Assembly (NCBI GenBank): GCA_027484825.1
Contig: JAIXSE010000014.1
Span: 160,524-224,523 of the forward strand
DNA length: 64,000 bases
Reading direction: 5' to 3'
DNA from: Rubrivivax sp.
GTDB lineage: Bacteria; Pseudomonadota; Gammaproteobacteria; Burkholderiales; Burkholderiaceae_C
Made by a program: the position numbers and the translations under genes. The notes beneath the pieces were generated by a model that worked only from the letters and a program-made list of their open reading frames with translations, was not told the DNA's origin and did no database searches. Every line of letters starts with the position of its first letter. The first letter of the stretch is position 1. Below are positions 34,491 to 44,179 of this stretch, in pieces.

Positions 34491-35639
34491 GTGATGAGGG
34501 CTGCCTTGCCATCCTCCCCGACGCCTTCCCCAACAGCCCCCTCCACTCACAACCCACCCGGCGGCGGCAATCAGCTGCTGTGGGGCCTGGCCGTCGCCGC
34601 CCTCGGCTTTGCGCTGTGGCGTCCGGTGTCGCCCGGCGAGTGGTTGGGCATGATCGACTGGCAGACGATGGGCGCCCTGACCGGGCTGCTCATCATCACC
34701 CAGGGGGTGGAGCGCAGCGGCGTGTTGCAGGGCACCGCCCGCGCCCTGCTGGCCCGCACCCATACGGCCCGTCAACTGGCGCTGGTGCTGTGCGCCGTGG
34801 CGGCCGTGCTGGCGGCGCTGGTCACCAACGACGTGAGCCTGTTTCTGCTGGTGCCGCTGACCCGCGAGCTGGCGGCCCAGGCGCGGTTGCCGCTGGCGCG
34901 GCTGGTGGCGCTGGAAGCACTGGCGGTGAACGCCGGCTCATCGCTGACGCCGATCGGCAATCCGCAGAACCTGTATCTCTGGCACCGCACGGGCGAGTCC
35001 TTTGGTGGCTTCATGGCCATGATGGCGCCGGCCGTCGGCGTGATGCTGGTGCTGCTGTTCATCACCATCCTGATCACCATGCCGGGCACGAAGATCGAGC
35101 TCGGCGCGGCCCAGGCCCAGGCGCCCACCCAGCCGCGCCTGCTGGCGCTGTCCGCCGTGCTGTTCGTGGGCTTTGTGGCCTCGCTCGAGCTGCATGTGTG
35201 GGGGCCGGCGCTGGCCATCGTCGTGGTGGCCTTTGCACTCTTCCAGCGTCAGGTGCTGATGCGCCTGGACTGGGCCCTGCTGGCCACCTTCGTGCTGATG
35301 TTCGTGGTGGTGCATCAACTGGTGGCACTGCCCTGGATCGCGCAGCTGATGGGCAAGCTGCCCACCGATGTGGCCTGGCCCACCTATGTGGCGGCCCTGC
35401 TCACCTCGCAGGTCATCAGCAACGTGCCGGCCACCCTGCTGCTGGCCGGCGGCACCGGGCAGCTCACCGCGCTGGCGGTGGGGGTGAACGTCGGCGGTTA
35501 CGGCTTTGTGCTGGGCTCGATGGCCAACCTGATTGCGCTGCGTCTGGCGCGGGAGCCTCACGGCCTGCGGGAATTCCATCGCATCAGCCTGCCTTTTCTG
35601 CTGGTGTGCGCCGTACTGGTGGGCCTGCTGGCGGTGTGA
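34491..35639 (+). CDS. ArsB/NhaD-like anion or cation permease
   Basis: A 382-residue inner-membrane protein with about ten hydrophobic segments. The ion-transporter signature is present twice in degenerate form: AALVTNDVSLFLLVPLTREL and NAGSSLTPIGNPQNLYLWHR. These motifs characterise the ArsB/CitMHS branch of the IT superfamily. What it carries is not clear. No arsenic operon genes are nearby, so arsenite export is unlikely. It stands alone between the coiled-coil gene and the oligopeptidase. Confidence 0.78.
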   Translation: MMRAALPSSPTPSPTAPSTHNPPGGGNQLLWGLAVAALGFALWRPVSPGEWLGMIDWQTMGALTGLLIITQGVERSGVLQGTARALLARTHTARQLALVLCAVAAVLAALVTNDVSLFLLVPLTRELAAQARLPLARLVALEALAVNAGSSLTPIGNPQNLYLWHRTGESFGGFMAMMAPAVGVMLVLLFITILITMPGTKIELGAAQAQAPTQPRLLALSAVLFVGFVASLELHVWGPALAIVVVAFALFQRQVLMRLDWALLATFVLMFVVVHQLVALPWIAQLMGKLPTDVAWPTYVAALLTSQVISNVPATLLLAGGTGQLTALAVGVNVGGYGFVLGSMANLIALRLAREPHGLREFHRISLPFLLVCAVLVGLLAV

Positions 35640-35781
35640 CGGCGCACCCGCCCGTCCGCAAGTCCCTCCCTTTCGCACAACTGCCTCTTTCGAGCACTGG
35701 CAAGGCCGGGCGGCATTCCTACAATGGTCCGGCACGCCGGGGTGTGCGAGATCCGCGCACCCTTGCCATGTCCATTGAGGA

Positions 35782-37869
35782 ATGCCAATGACCGCTACCC
35801 GCGCCACGCCTGCGTCGCCTGAGACCCAACCGCTGCTGAAGACCTGGGACGGGCCGTATGGTCTGCCGCCGTTTGCCGAGATCCGCGCGGAGCACTTCGA
35901 GCCGGCCTTTGAGCAGGCCCTGGCCGAGCACCGGGCGGAGCTGGCGCTGATGGCGTCGCAGAACGAGGCGCCCACCTTCGACAACACGGTGGCGGCTTTC
36001 GACCGCAGCGGGCGGCGCCTGGTGGCGCTGGAGCATCTGTTCTCCACGCTCAGCGCCTCGGCCACGTCGCCGGAGTTGCAGGCGGCGCAGCGCCGTCTGG
36101 CCGCGCCGCTGGCGGCCCACAGCAATGCGGTCTACATGAATGCGGCCCTGTTCGCCCGCATCGAGGTGCTGCATGAGCAGCGCGACCATCTGGGCCTGGA
36201 CCCGCAGCAACGCCGCGTGCTGGAACGCATCCATCTGGACTTTGTCCGTGCCGGTGCCCGCATGCAGGGCGAGGCCCGTCGCCGGTATGCGGCGCTGATG
36301 GAGCGGCTGGCCGAGTTGCACACCCGCTTTGGCCAGAACGTGCTGGCGGACGAGGGCGGCTATCAGCTGGTGCTGCGCAGCGAGGAAGAGCTGGCCGGCC
36401 TGCCGGACTTCGTGCGCGCCGCCGCCCGGCAGGCGGCGCTGGACCGCGGGGTGACCGACGCGCAGGCGCATGTGATCACGCTGTCGCGGTCGCTGATCGT
36501 GCCCTTCCTGACCTTCAGCGAGCGGCGCGATCTGCGTGAGCAGGCCTGGCGCGCCTGGGTCAGCCGCGGCGAGCATGCCGGCGAGAGTGACAACCGCGAA
36601 ATCACCCGCGAGATCCTGCGGCTGCGGCAGGACCAGGCCCGGCTGCACGGCTATGCGCACTATGCCGACTACGCACTGGCCGACACCATGGCCGGATCGC
36701 CAGCGGCGGTGCAGGGCCTGCTGGACCGGGTCTGGGAGCCGGCCAAGGCCGCGGTGGAGCGCGAACGCGCGCTGCTGGACGCCGAGCGGCTGCGCCTGGG
36801 TCATGCCGATGCAATCGAGGACTGGGACTGGCGCTACTACGCCGAGAAAGTGCGCCAGCAGCGCTACCAGCTGGACGAAGCGGAGGTGAAGCCCTATTTC
36901 CCGCTGGATGCCATGGTGCAGGCCATGTTTGACTGCGCCCAGCGGCTGTACGGCCTGCGCTTCGTGCATCAGCCGCAGGTGGCCGGCTATCACCCGGATG
37001 TGAAGGTCTACGAGGTCCGTCAGGCGGATGGTCATCTGCGCGGGCTCTTTGTGCAGGACAACTTCGCCCGTCCGACCAAACGCAGCGGCGCCTGGATGAA
37101 TGCGCTGCGCTGGCAGGCGCGCAACGGGATGGAGGCGCTGCCCATCATCCTGAACAACAACAACTTCGCCAAGGGTGCACCGGGCGAGCCGACGCTGCTG
37201 TCCTTCGATGACACCCGCACCCTGTTCCATGAATTCGGCCACGGCCTGCACGGGTTGCTGTCCCAGGTGGAGTTCGAGCGGCTCTCCGGCACGCAGGTGC
37301 TGCGTGACTTCGTTGAGTTGCCCTCGCAGCTGATGGAGCACTGGATGGCCGAGCCGGACGTGCTCAAGCGCCATGCGCGCCACTACCGCACGGGCGAGCC
37401 GATCCCGGATGCGCTGCTGGAGAAGATCAAGGCTGCCGCCACCTTCAACCAGGGCTACGAGACGGTGCGTTACTGCGCGTCGGCGCTGGTGGACCAGGCC
37501 ATCCATGCGCTGGGCAGTGGCGAGGTGCCGGACGTCGTGGCCTTCGAGCGCGACACGCTCAAGCGCCTGGGCGCGCCGGCAGCGGTGGGCATGAACCACC
37601 GGCTCACCCACTTCCAGCATCTGTTCTCGGGCAGCTTCTACGCGGCGCAGTACTACGTCTACCTCTGGGCGGAAGTGCTGGACTGCGATGCCTACGAGGC
37701 CTTTGTCGAAGCCGGCGACCCGTTTGATGCGGCGACAGCGAAGTCGCTGTTGGCCAACATCCTCTCGGTGGGCAACAGCCGGGAGCCGGGCGCGGCCTAC
37801 CGGGCCTTCCGCGGTCGGGACGCGCAAGTGGCGCCGATGCTCAAGGGGCGAGGGCTGTTGCCCGCCTAA
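35782..37869 (+). CDS. prlC: Oligopeptidase A, M3 family
   Basis: A 695-residue zinc metallopeptidase. The zinc motif is [12 protein letters not shown] (HEFGH at 483-487), with the third ligand Glu about 25 residues later in [13 protein letters not shown]. The N-terminus [20 protein letters not shown] is typical of PrlC/OpdA. The enzyme degrades signal peptides and other short peptides in the cytoplasm. A good start with GAGG upstream is seen at 35782. It is followed by an SDR gene after 59 bases. Confidence 0.93.
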   Translation: MPMTATRATPASPETQPLLKTWDGPYGLPPFAEIRAEHFEPAFEQALAEHRAELALMASQNEAPTFDNTVAAFDRSGRRLVALEHLFSTLSASATSPELQAAQRRLAAPLAAHSNAVYMNAALFARIEVLHEQRDHLGLDPQQRRVLERIHLDFVRAGARMQGEARRRYAALMERLAELHTRFGQNVLADEGGYQLVLRSEEELAGLPDFVRAAARQAALDRGVTDAQAHVITLSRSLIVPFLTFSERRDLREQAWRAWVSRGEHAGESDNREITREILRLRQDQARLHGYAHYADYALADTMAGSPAAVQGLLDRVWEPAKAAVERERALLDAERLRLGHADAIEDWDWRYYAEKVRQQRYQLDEAEVKPYFPLDAMVQAMFDCAQRLYGLRFVHQPQVAGYHPDVKVYEVRQADGHLRGLFVQDNFARPTKRSGAWMNALRWQARNGMEALPIILNNNNFAKGAPGEPTLLSFDDTRTLFHEFGHGLHGLLSQVEFERLSGTQVLRDFVELPSQLMEHWMAEPDVLKRHARHYRTGEPIPDALLEKIKAAATFNQGYETVRYCASALVDQAIHALGSGEVPDVVAFERDTLKRLGAPAAVGMNHRLTHFQHLFSGSFYAAQYYVYLWAEVLDCDAYEAFVEAGDPFDAATAKSLLANILSVGNSREPGAAYRAFRGRDAQVAPMLKGRGLLPA

Positions 37870-37928
37870 GCGCATGCGGGCATGCGGGCTTGGGGGCGGG
37901 CGAGCGTCGGGCGTCCTATCATCAGGAC

Positions 37929-38735
37929 ATGAACTCGACTGATCACCCGACGTCCGCAGTTGCGCTGTCCAGCGCCGACCCCTCCGCCGCTCCCAGGTCC
38001 CGCATCGCGGTGGTCACCGGTGCCGGCTCCGGCATCGGCCGGGCGGCGGCGCTCAAGCTGATGCAGGCCGGCTGGCAGGTGGCACTGCTGGGCCGACGCG
38101 AGGAGGCGCTGGCGCAGACCGCCGCTGCCGCACCCGCACAAGCGCTGGTGCTGCCCACCGATGTGAGTGACGAGCACCAGGTGGCCGCCGCCTTTGCTGC
38201 GGTCAAGGCACGTTTTGGCCGGCTGGACCTGCTCTTCAACAATGCCGGCATGAGCGCACGCGGCATGGAGATCGACCAGCTCAGCGTCGCGCAGTGGCGG
38301 GCGGTGGTCGATGTGAACCTGACCGGCAGCTTCCTCTGCGCCCGTGAGGCCTTTGCGATGATGAAGGCGCAGTCGCCGCAGGGCGGGCGCATCATCAACA
38401 ACGGATCGATTTCCGCGCATGCGCCGCGCCCGGGCTCCGTGGCCTACACCAGCACCAAACATGCCATCACCGGCCTGACCAAGACGCTGGCCCTGGACGG
38501 CCGCCCTTACGACATCGCCGCCGGGCAACTGGACATCGGCAATGCGCAGACCGATCTGACCGCCAGCTTCTCCAAGGGCCTGCAGCAGGCCCATGGCGCC
38601 GTGGTGCCGGAGCCGGTGATGGATGTGGAGCATGCGGCCAGCGCACTGCTGTACATGGCGGAATTACCGCTGTCGGCCAACGTGCCTTTCCTGACGGTCA
38701 TGGCGACGAAGATGCCCTATATTGGGCGTGGATGA
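37929..38735 (+). CDS. Short-chain dehydrogenase/reductase
   Basis: A 268-residue classical SDR. After 24 variable residues comes the NAD(P) loop [17 protein letters not shown], then LLFNNAGMS, the catalytic [20 protein letters not shown] with Ser, Tyr and Lys (Y-x-x-x-K), and a C-terminal [18 protein letters not shown]. The substrate is not evident. Its stop overlaps the start of a small membrane protein (ATGA). Confidence 0.9.
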   Translation: MNSTDHPTSAVALSSADPSAAPRSRIAVVTGAGSGIGRAAALKLMQAGWQVALLGRREEALAQTAAAAPAQALVLPTDVSDEHQVAAAFAAVKARFGRLDLLFNNAGMSARGMEIDQLSVAQWRAVVDVNLTGSFLCAREAFAMMKAQSPQGGRIINNGSISAHAPRPGSVAYTSTKHAITGLTKTLALDGRPYDIAAGQLDIGNAQTDLTASFSKGLQQAHGAVVPEPVMDVEHAASALLYMAELPLSANVPFLTVMATKMPYIGRG

Positions 38736-39067
38736 CACATTGGATGATGAACACGATTGCTGAATTGCTGACCCTGATGGCCCGCATCCTGCGGGGCGCG
38801 CTGTTTCTCGTGCTGTTCCTGGCCCTGTTGATGGTCGGGCTGTGCGTGTTCGGCGTGCTGCTGGTGTGGAGCCTGATCCGCGGGCGTCGCCTGCAGCGTC
38901 CAACCGTGGGGGTCTTCCGCACGGCGGCGGACATGCGCGCGCAGGCGTTCCGGCGTTCCGCAGGATCGATGCACGGTGGGGACGGCGGCTTTGGCGCCCC
39001 GGCCGGTGACATCGTGGACGTGGAAGTGCGCGAAGTGCCGCAGCAGCAGCCGCGGCTGGAGCGCTGA
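38732..39067 (+). CDS. Small single-pass membrane protein
   Basis: A 111-residue protein with one strong transmembrane segment (about residues 22-48, [20 protein letters not shown]) and a basic cytoplasmic side RGRRLQRPT. The C-terminal 50 residues are soluble and include a Gly-rich patch and VDVEVREV. No family recognised. It is translationally coupled to the SDR gene. Confidence 0.65.
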   Translation: MTHWMMNTIAELLTLMARILRGALFLVLFLALLMVGLCVFGVLLVWSLIRGRRLQRPTVGVFRTAADMRAQAFRRSAGSMHGGDGGFGAPAGDIVDVEVREVPQQQPRLER

Positions 39068-39118
39068 GTCCCGGCAGCAGCGGGGATCAACGCTCCGGGG
39101 ATCGATGCAGCGGATGAG

Positions 39119-39198
39119 TACCGCGGCTCAGTAACGCAGCGTAGTACCGCGGCGCAGTGCCGCGGCTCAGCCTCAGTTCGCGGCTCAATACCGCGGCG
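39119..39198. repeat. Short direct repeats between convergent genes
   Basis: The 13-mer TACCGCGGCTCAG and close variants occur at 39119-39131, 39145-39157 and 39158-39170, followed by shorter pieces (TTCGCGGCTCA, TACCGCGG) that run into the end of rsgA. Slippage-generated repeats are the simplest view. Confidence 0.7.
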
Positions 39199-40087
39199 GG
39201 CTGCTCAGCTCCTGCCACAGCTCGTCATAGATGCGGTAGCGGGACGGGCTGATCTTGCCGGCTTCCACTGCCGTGAGCACCGCGCAGCCCGGCTCATGCC
39301 GATGGCTGCAGTTGTGGAAGCGGCACTCGCCCAGGAAGGGCTTGAAGTCCGCCATGTGCCCTGCCAGCTCCGGTGCCGGAATCTGGCGCAGCCCGAATTC
39401 CTGAAAGCCTGGCGAGTCCAGCAGCGCCGTCTCGCGCCGGTCGTCCAGCCAGTACCACTGCGTGGTGGTGGTGGTGTGACGCCCGGAATTGAGCGCCTGC
39501 GAAATCTCGCCCACCTGCGCGCCCGCATCGGGCACCAAGAGGTTGATCAGCGTGCTCTTGCCGGTGCCGCTGGGGCCCAGCACCAGCGTGGCCTGGTTCT
39601 CCAGCAGCGGCATCAAGGTCTCGCGCGCTTCATCCGGCCGGCCCTTGAGGCTCAGCTCCAGCACCCGCTGGCCCATGGCCTTGTAAGGGGCCAGACGCTG
39701 CCGGGCCGCTTCGGCCTGCGGCAGGTCGGTCTTGTTCAGCAGGATGTCGGTGGTGATGCCGGCGCTGTCGGCGGCGATCAGGGCACGGGTCAGCTGCGAT
39801 TCCGAGAACTGCGGCTCGGCGGCCACCAGCACCAGCAGACGGTCCAGGTTGGCGGCGAAGCTCTTGGTCTTCCACTCGTCCTGACGAAACAGCAGGTTGC
39901 GCCGGGGCTCCAGCTTGTCGATGACGCCTTCATGGTCGCTGGTGCGCTGCCAACGGACCCGGTCACCCACCACGCAGTCGCTTTTCTTACCGCGGGTGAG
40001 GCAATGCACCCGCTGACCGTTGTCATCTTCCACCACATAGTGGCGGCCGTGACCGCGCACCACCAGCCCGATCTGCGCCGGCTTCAT
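39185..40087 (-). CDS. rsgA: Ribosome small subunit-dependent GTPase A
   Basis: A 300-residue circularly permuted GTPase that helps mature the 30S subunit. An N-terminal OB fold is followed by G4 (LLNKTDL, residues 117-122), G1 (GPSGTGKST, 171-179) and G3 (DSPGF, 224-228). The C-terminal zinc site is CRFHNCSHRHEPGC (255-268). Length is normal. Its ATG overlaps the stop of the Ste24-like protease gene (ATGA), so it is the second gene of that operon. Confidence 0.95.
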   Translation of the reverse strand: MKPAQIGLVVRGHGRHYVVEDDNGQRVHCLTRGKKSDCVVGDRVRWQRTSDHEGVIDKLEPRRNLLFRQDEWKTKSFAANLDRLLVLVAAEPQFSESQLTRALIAADSAGITTDILLNKTDLPQAEAARQRLAPYKAMGQRVLELSLKGRPDEARETLMPLLENQATLVLGPSGTGKSTLINLLVPDAGAQVGEISQALNSGRHTTTTTQWYWLDDRRETALLDSPGFQEFGLRQIPAPELAGHMADFKPFLGECRFHNCSHRHEPGCAVLTAVEAGKISPSRYRIYDELWQELSSPPRY

Positions 40088-41424
40088 GCGACACCGCCAT
40101 CGAGACGGGGCGTACCCGCGGGCAGCCCGCTCAGGGCACCGATGGCGGCCAGGCGTTCACTGGCGGGCGGGTGGGAATAGTAGAAGCGCGCAAACACCGG
40201 GTCGGGTGTCAGCGTGCCGGCGTTGTCCTCATGCAGCTTGAGCAGCGCGGCGCTCAGGTCGCGGCCGCTGGCGTGCTCGCAGGCATACGCGTCGGCCTCG
40301 AATTCATGCTTGCGGGACCAGAAGGCCATCAGCGGCGTCAGGAAGAAGGTGAAGGGCGGCAGCGCCAGCATGAACAGCAGCAGGGCCAGCGCATCGTTGG
40401 GCACGGTCAGGCTGGGGCGCACGCCCAGGCCCAGGAAGAACTGGGGCAGGGTGCTGAGGGCGCCCAGCAGTGCAAAGCCCGCCAGACTCAGGGCGAACAT
40501 CATCACCATCAGCTTGAGCACATGGCGGCGCTTGTAATGCCCCAGCTCGTGAGCCAGCACGGCTTCCACTTCCGCGGGGTTCAGGCGCGACAGCAGCGTG
40601 TCGAAGAACACCACCCGCTTGGAGGCGCCCAGGCCGGTGAAGTACGCGTTGCCGTGGGCGGAGCGGCGGCTGCCGTCCATCACGAACAGGCCTTTGGCGG
40701 CAAAGCCGCAGCGGGCCATCAGCGCTTCCACCCGTTCGCGCATCGACGGGTCGGCCAGCGGCTCGAACTTGTTGAACAGCGGGGCGATCACCATCGGGTA
40801 GAGCACCTGCATCAGCAGATTGAAGCCCATCCACACGGCCCAGGCCCACACCCACCAGGTCTGGCCGGCCGCGCCCATGATCCAGAGAATCAGCGCCAGC
40901 ATCGGCAGACCGATGACCGCCCCCAGCCCCAGGCCCTTGAGACCATCCATCACGAACAGCCTCAGGGTGGTGCGGTTGAAGCCGAAGCGCTGCTCCAGCT
41001 TGAAGGTGTTGTAGAGCTCCCAGGGCAGGTCGAGCAGGCCGGACAGCAGCCCAAAGCCGACCACCAGGCCGAGCTGGTAGCCCATCGGGCCGATCACCGG
41101 TTCAAAGGACAGGACCCACTGGTTCAGCAGGTCCAGCCCGCCCAGCAGCGTCCAGCCCACCAGCAGCGCGGTGTCGAAGGCCAGGTGCAGGGTGCCGACG
41201 CGGTTGCGGGCCCGGGTGTAGTCCGCGGCCTTCTGGTGCGCCTTGAGCGACACCGTGCCGGCAAAGGCCGCAGGCACCGCATCCCGGTGCTGCGCCACAT
41301 GGCGGACCTGACGGCCGGAGAGCCAGAGCTTGGCCAGGAAGGACAGCACCACCGCCGCCACAAAGGCCAGACTGACGGACAGGGCAGAGAGGGCGGACAA
41401 GGACCAGGAATCGGAACTGAGCAT
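40084..41424 (-). CDS. M48 family Ste24-like membrane metalloprotease
   Basis: A 446-residue integral membrane protease. It has several transmembrane segments and the zinc motif HELGHYKRRH (HELGH at 292-296), with the third ligand Glu in the EFEADAYA stretch further on. The N-terminal half includes ADYTRARNR and YNTFKLEQRFGFNRTTLRLF, as in the CaaX-protease Ste24 and its bacterial homologues. The start at 41424 excludes a long GC-rich open stretch upstream. It is coupled to rsgA. Confidence 0.9.
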   Translation of the reverse strand: MLSSDSWSLSALSALSVSLAFVAAVVLSFLAKLWLSGRQVRHVAQHRDAVPAAFAGTVSLKAHQKAADYTRARNRVGTLHLAFDTALLVGWTLLGGLDLLNQWVLSFEPVIGPMGYQLGLVVGFGLLSGLLDLPWELYNTFKLEQRFGFNRTTLRLFVMDGLKGLGLGAVIGLPMLALILWIMGAAGQTWWVWAWAVWMGFNLLMQVLYPMVIAPLFNKFEPLADPSMRERVEALMARCGFAAKGLFVMDGSRRSAHGNAYFTGLGASKRVVFFDTLLSRLNPAEVEAVLAHELGHYKRRHVLKLMVMMFALSLAGFALLGALSTLPQFFLGLGVRPSLTVPNDALALLLFMLALPPFTFFLTPLMAFWSRKHEFEADAYACEHASGRDLSAALLKLHEDNAGTLTPDPVFARFYYSHPPASERLAAIGALSGLPAGTPRLDGGVA

Positions 41425-41621
41425 GGGCCGGAGTGTAGGTCCCAGGGGGCGGATGTGCCGGCGAGGCGGGATTGAGGACTTCTTTCCGCAGGCCTTGCAG
41501 GGCTGCGACAATCGCGCCCAATGTCGGTTGACACCGCTGCCGGTGCGCAGTGCGGTGTCAGCCACGCCCGCAAGGGCCAGCCAGGCCCCAGCAAGACCCC
41601 ATGAGGCCTCCAAGGATTCAC

Positions 41622-42227
41622 ATGAGCATTGACGCCACTCCCGCAACGACAGCCGCTACGACCGCCGCCGCGTCCGCCCTCGCCCCGAGCGACCAGAACC
41701 TGATCTGGATCGACCTGGAAATGACCGGTCTGTTCCCCAACACCGACCGCATCATCGAGATCGCGGTGGTCGTGACCGACCCCTCCCTGGCCATCCGGGT
41801 CGAGGGCCCGGTGTTTGCCATCCATCAGAGCGACGAGACGCTGGACAAGATGGACGCCTGGAACAAGGGCACCCATGGCAAGAGCGGCCTGATCGACCGG
41901 GTCAAGGCCTCCACCATCAGCGAAGAGGAAGCGCAGACGCGCGTCATCGACTTCCTCAAGGCCTATGTGCCGGCCAACAAGTCGCCGATGTGCGGCAACT
42001 CCATCTGCCAGGACCGCCGTTTCCTGGCCAACTACATGCCCAAGCTGGAAGACTTCTTCCACTACCGCAACCTGGATGTTTCCACGCTGAAGGAACTGGC
42101 CCGTCGCTGGAAGCCGGCTGCGCTGGAGGGCTTCAAGAAGGCCCAGAAGCACACGGCCCTGGCCGACATCCATGAATCGATTGACGAGCTGATTCACTAC
42201 CGCGAGCAGTTCCTCAAGCTCGACTGA
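41622..42227 (+). CDS. orn: Oligoribonuclease
   Basis: A 201-residue DEDDh 3'-5' exonuclease that breaks down di- and short oligoribonucleotides, including pGpG. The first acidic pair is in [20 protein letters not shown], the second in [10 protein letters not shown], and the final His/Asp in [14 protein letters not shown]. The first 24 residues are a Thr/Ala-rich extension absent from E. coli Orn. It is divergent from the Ste24-like gene and 11 bases upstream of pabB. Confidence 0.95.
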   Translation: MSIDATPATTAATTAAASALAPSDQNLIWIDLEMTGLFPNTDRIIEIAVVVTDPSLAIRVEGPVFAIHQSDETLDKMDAWNKGTHGKSGLIDRVKASTISEEEAQTRVIDFLKAYVPANKSPMCGNSICQDRRFLANYMPKLEDFFHYRNLDVSTLKELARRWKPAALEGFKKAQKHTALADIHESIDELIHYREQFLKLD

Positions 42228-42238
42228 GCCCGGACATC

Positions 42239-44179
42239 ATGGACGACCCGCGCCGCCCGGCCATGCTGTGGGCGGCTTTTGACTTTCCGCGCCACCCGCT
42301 GGCGCGCGAGGACGGTGAACGTGTGCGTGGCTGCTTTGTGCAGCCGCCCGCCCGTCGCCTGATCGCGCGCGACCCGGTGTCGCTGCGGCCGGTGCTGCGC
42401 GAGGCCCATGCGGCGTCGCGGGCCGGGGCGTGGGTGCTGGGTGGCTTGCGGTATGAGGCGGCGGGGGCGCTGGATCCGGCGCTGCGGATGCAAGCGTCGG
42501 GGGTCATCCCGCAAGGCGCGGTGGACGAGCCGCCGCTGCTGGCGGAATTCGCGGTCTGGGACGTGGCGCCACAGCCCTGGCCAGCCCCAGATGCCCTGCG
42601 TGCGCATGATCTGTCGGCCTGGCGGGACGTGCAGTCCGACGATGCCGAGGCCGACCAGATCGAGCGGGTGCGCGAGTACATCCGCGCGGGCGATTGCTAT
42701 CAGGTCAATCTGTGCACCCGCGTGCGGGCGCAGGTGGGGCCGGCGTTTGATCCCGTCGCCTACTTCTTCTCCCTGCATGCAGCCCAGCCGGGCGGCTTCG
42801 CGCTGCTGCTGCGTCTTGCAGACGGAGAGACCGTCGCCAGCGTGTCGCCGGAGCTGTTCTTTGACTGGCGTCCGCTGCCCGAATCCCCGGAGGCCACCCA
42901 CACCTGGCTGCTGGCGACCCAGCCGATGAAGGGCACCGCCCCGCGCGGACGCGACCGGGCCGAGGACGAAGCGGCCCAGGCCTATCTGCGCACCAGCGAG
43001 AAGGAACGCGCCGAGAACCTGATGATCGTGGACCTGCTGCGCAACGACCTGTCTCGCGTGGCGGTGACCGGCTCCGTGCGGGTGCCGCGTCTGTTCGAGC
43101 TGCATGCGCTGCCCACGGTCTGGCAGATGACCTCCACCGTCAGCGCCATCAGCCGCGCTGGGCTGGCGCTGGACGATTTGTTCACCGCCTTGTTCCCCTG
43201 TGGCTCGGTGACGGGGGCGCCCAAGCGACGGGCCATGCAGATCATCCACGAGCTCGAGCCGGGGCCGCGGGGTTGGTATACGGGCGCGCTGGGGCTGCTG
43301 CAGCCGGGCGGCGTGACGACCTTCAACGTGCCGATCCGGACGGTGACGCTGCGGCGCGGTGAGACTGAGGCCGCTGAGTGCGGTGTCGGTGTCGGTGTCG
43401 GTGAGGCCAAGCGCAGCGTCGGAATCGCTGAGGCCGAGTGCGGCGTCGGCAGCGCCATCACGCTGGATTCCGCCGCTGCGGCGGAGATCGACGAGTGGCG
43501 CGCCAAGCTGCGATTCCTGTCGCGGGCGCAGGCTCCCATCGAGGCGCTCGAGACGATGCGCCTGCAAGACGGCGTGTTCCAGCGCGAAGCGCGTCATCTG
43601 CAGCGCCTGCACCGCACGCTGCGCCACTTCAATCTGCAAGCCTCTCTGGAGCCGGTGCGGGAGCGACTGTCCGCCATCGCCGCGGCGCATCCGGACGGTG
43701 CGTGGCGGGTGCGGATCACCGTGGGTCGCCAGGGCGAATGGACGCAGCAGATCCAGCCGCTGGTGGATGACACCTCGCCGGTCTGGGTGGCGCTGGCCCG
43801 GTCGCCGGTAGACGCGCGCGGGCCGGACGCGGAATTCCTGCAACACAAGACCACGCGCCGATCGCTCTATCAGGCGCATCTGGATCACAAACCGGCAGAC
43901 TGCCTGGATGTGCTGCTGTTCAACCGGAACGGCGAGTTCACCGAAGGCTGCCTGACCAACCTGGCGGTGCAACTGGACGGGCCTGACGGCCCCTGGCTCA
44001 CCCCACCGCTGGACGCCGGCCTGCTGCCGGGCGTCATGCGGGAAGAACTGCTGGAGCTGGGGCGCATCCGCGAAGCCCGGCTTCATCTCGACGATTTGCG
44101 GCGGGCCCATGCGCTCGCCGTCTTCAACAGTGTGCGCGGCTGGCGAGACGCCCGGCTGCTGCCTCAGGACCTTTCATGA
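42239..44179 (+). CDS. pabB: Aminodeoxychorismate synthase component I fused to 4-amino-4-deoxychorismate lyase
   Basis: A 646-residue fusion for p-aminobenzoate synthesis. Residues 1-425 are PabB (chorismate-using): motifs AGDCYQVNLCTRV, QPMKGTAPRGRDRAEDEAAQ, LRNDLSRV and PCGSVTGAPKRRAMQIIHEL. Residues 430-646 are a PabC-type class IV aminotransferase: LETMRLQDGVF, FLQHKTTRR with the cofactor Lys, and NRNGEFTEGCLTNL. Between the two catalytic ends of PabB lies an odd Val/Gly-rich duplication (AECGVG appears twice, DNA near 43370-43455), where other PabB proteins have a single GVGSGI loop. It ends in a four-base overlap with the next gene. Confidence 0.88.
   Translation: MDDPRRPAMLWAAFDFPRHPLAREDGERVRGCFVQPPARRLIARDPVSLRPVLREAHAASRAGAWVLGGLRYEAAGALDPALRMQASGVIPQGAVDEPPLLAEFAVWDVAPQPWPAPDALRAHDLSAWRDVQSDDAEADQIERVREYIRAGDCYQVNLCTRVRAQVGPAFDPVAYFFSLHAAQPGGFALLLRLADGETVASVSPELFFDWRPLPESPEATHTWLLATQPMKGTAPRGRDRAEDEAAQAYLRTSEKERAENLMIVDLLRNDLSRVAVTGSVRVPRLFELHALPTVWQMTSTVSAISRAGLALDDLFTALFPCGSVTGAPKRRAMQIIHELEPGPRGWYTGALGLLQPGGVTTFNVPIRTVTLRRGETEAAECGVGVGVGEAKRSVGIAEAECGVGSAITLDSAAAAEIDEWRAKLRFLSRAQAPIEALETMRLQDGVFQREARHLQRLHRTLRHFNLQASLEPVRERLSAIAAAHPDGAWRVRITVGRQGEWTQQIQPLVDDTSPVWVALARSPVDARGPDAEFLQHKTTRRSLYQAHLDHKPADCLDVLLFNRNGEFTEGCLTNLAVQLDGPDGPWLTPPLDAGLLPGVMREELLELGRIREARLHLDDLRRAHALAVFNSVRGWRDARLLPQDLS
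43382..43456 (+). repeat. In-frame repeat inside pabB
   Basis: Three GGTGTC units at the left and a second GAGTGCGG-GTCGG copy about 60 bases later enclose an extra segment of about 20 codons. The two copies encode AECGVG. Confidence 0.55.

Noticed and set aside
34491..35639. Arsenite pump arsB
   Set aside because: The motifs are those of the wider family, and no arsR, arsC or arsH is close by.
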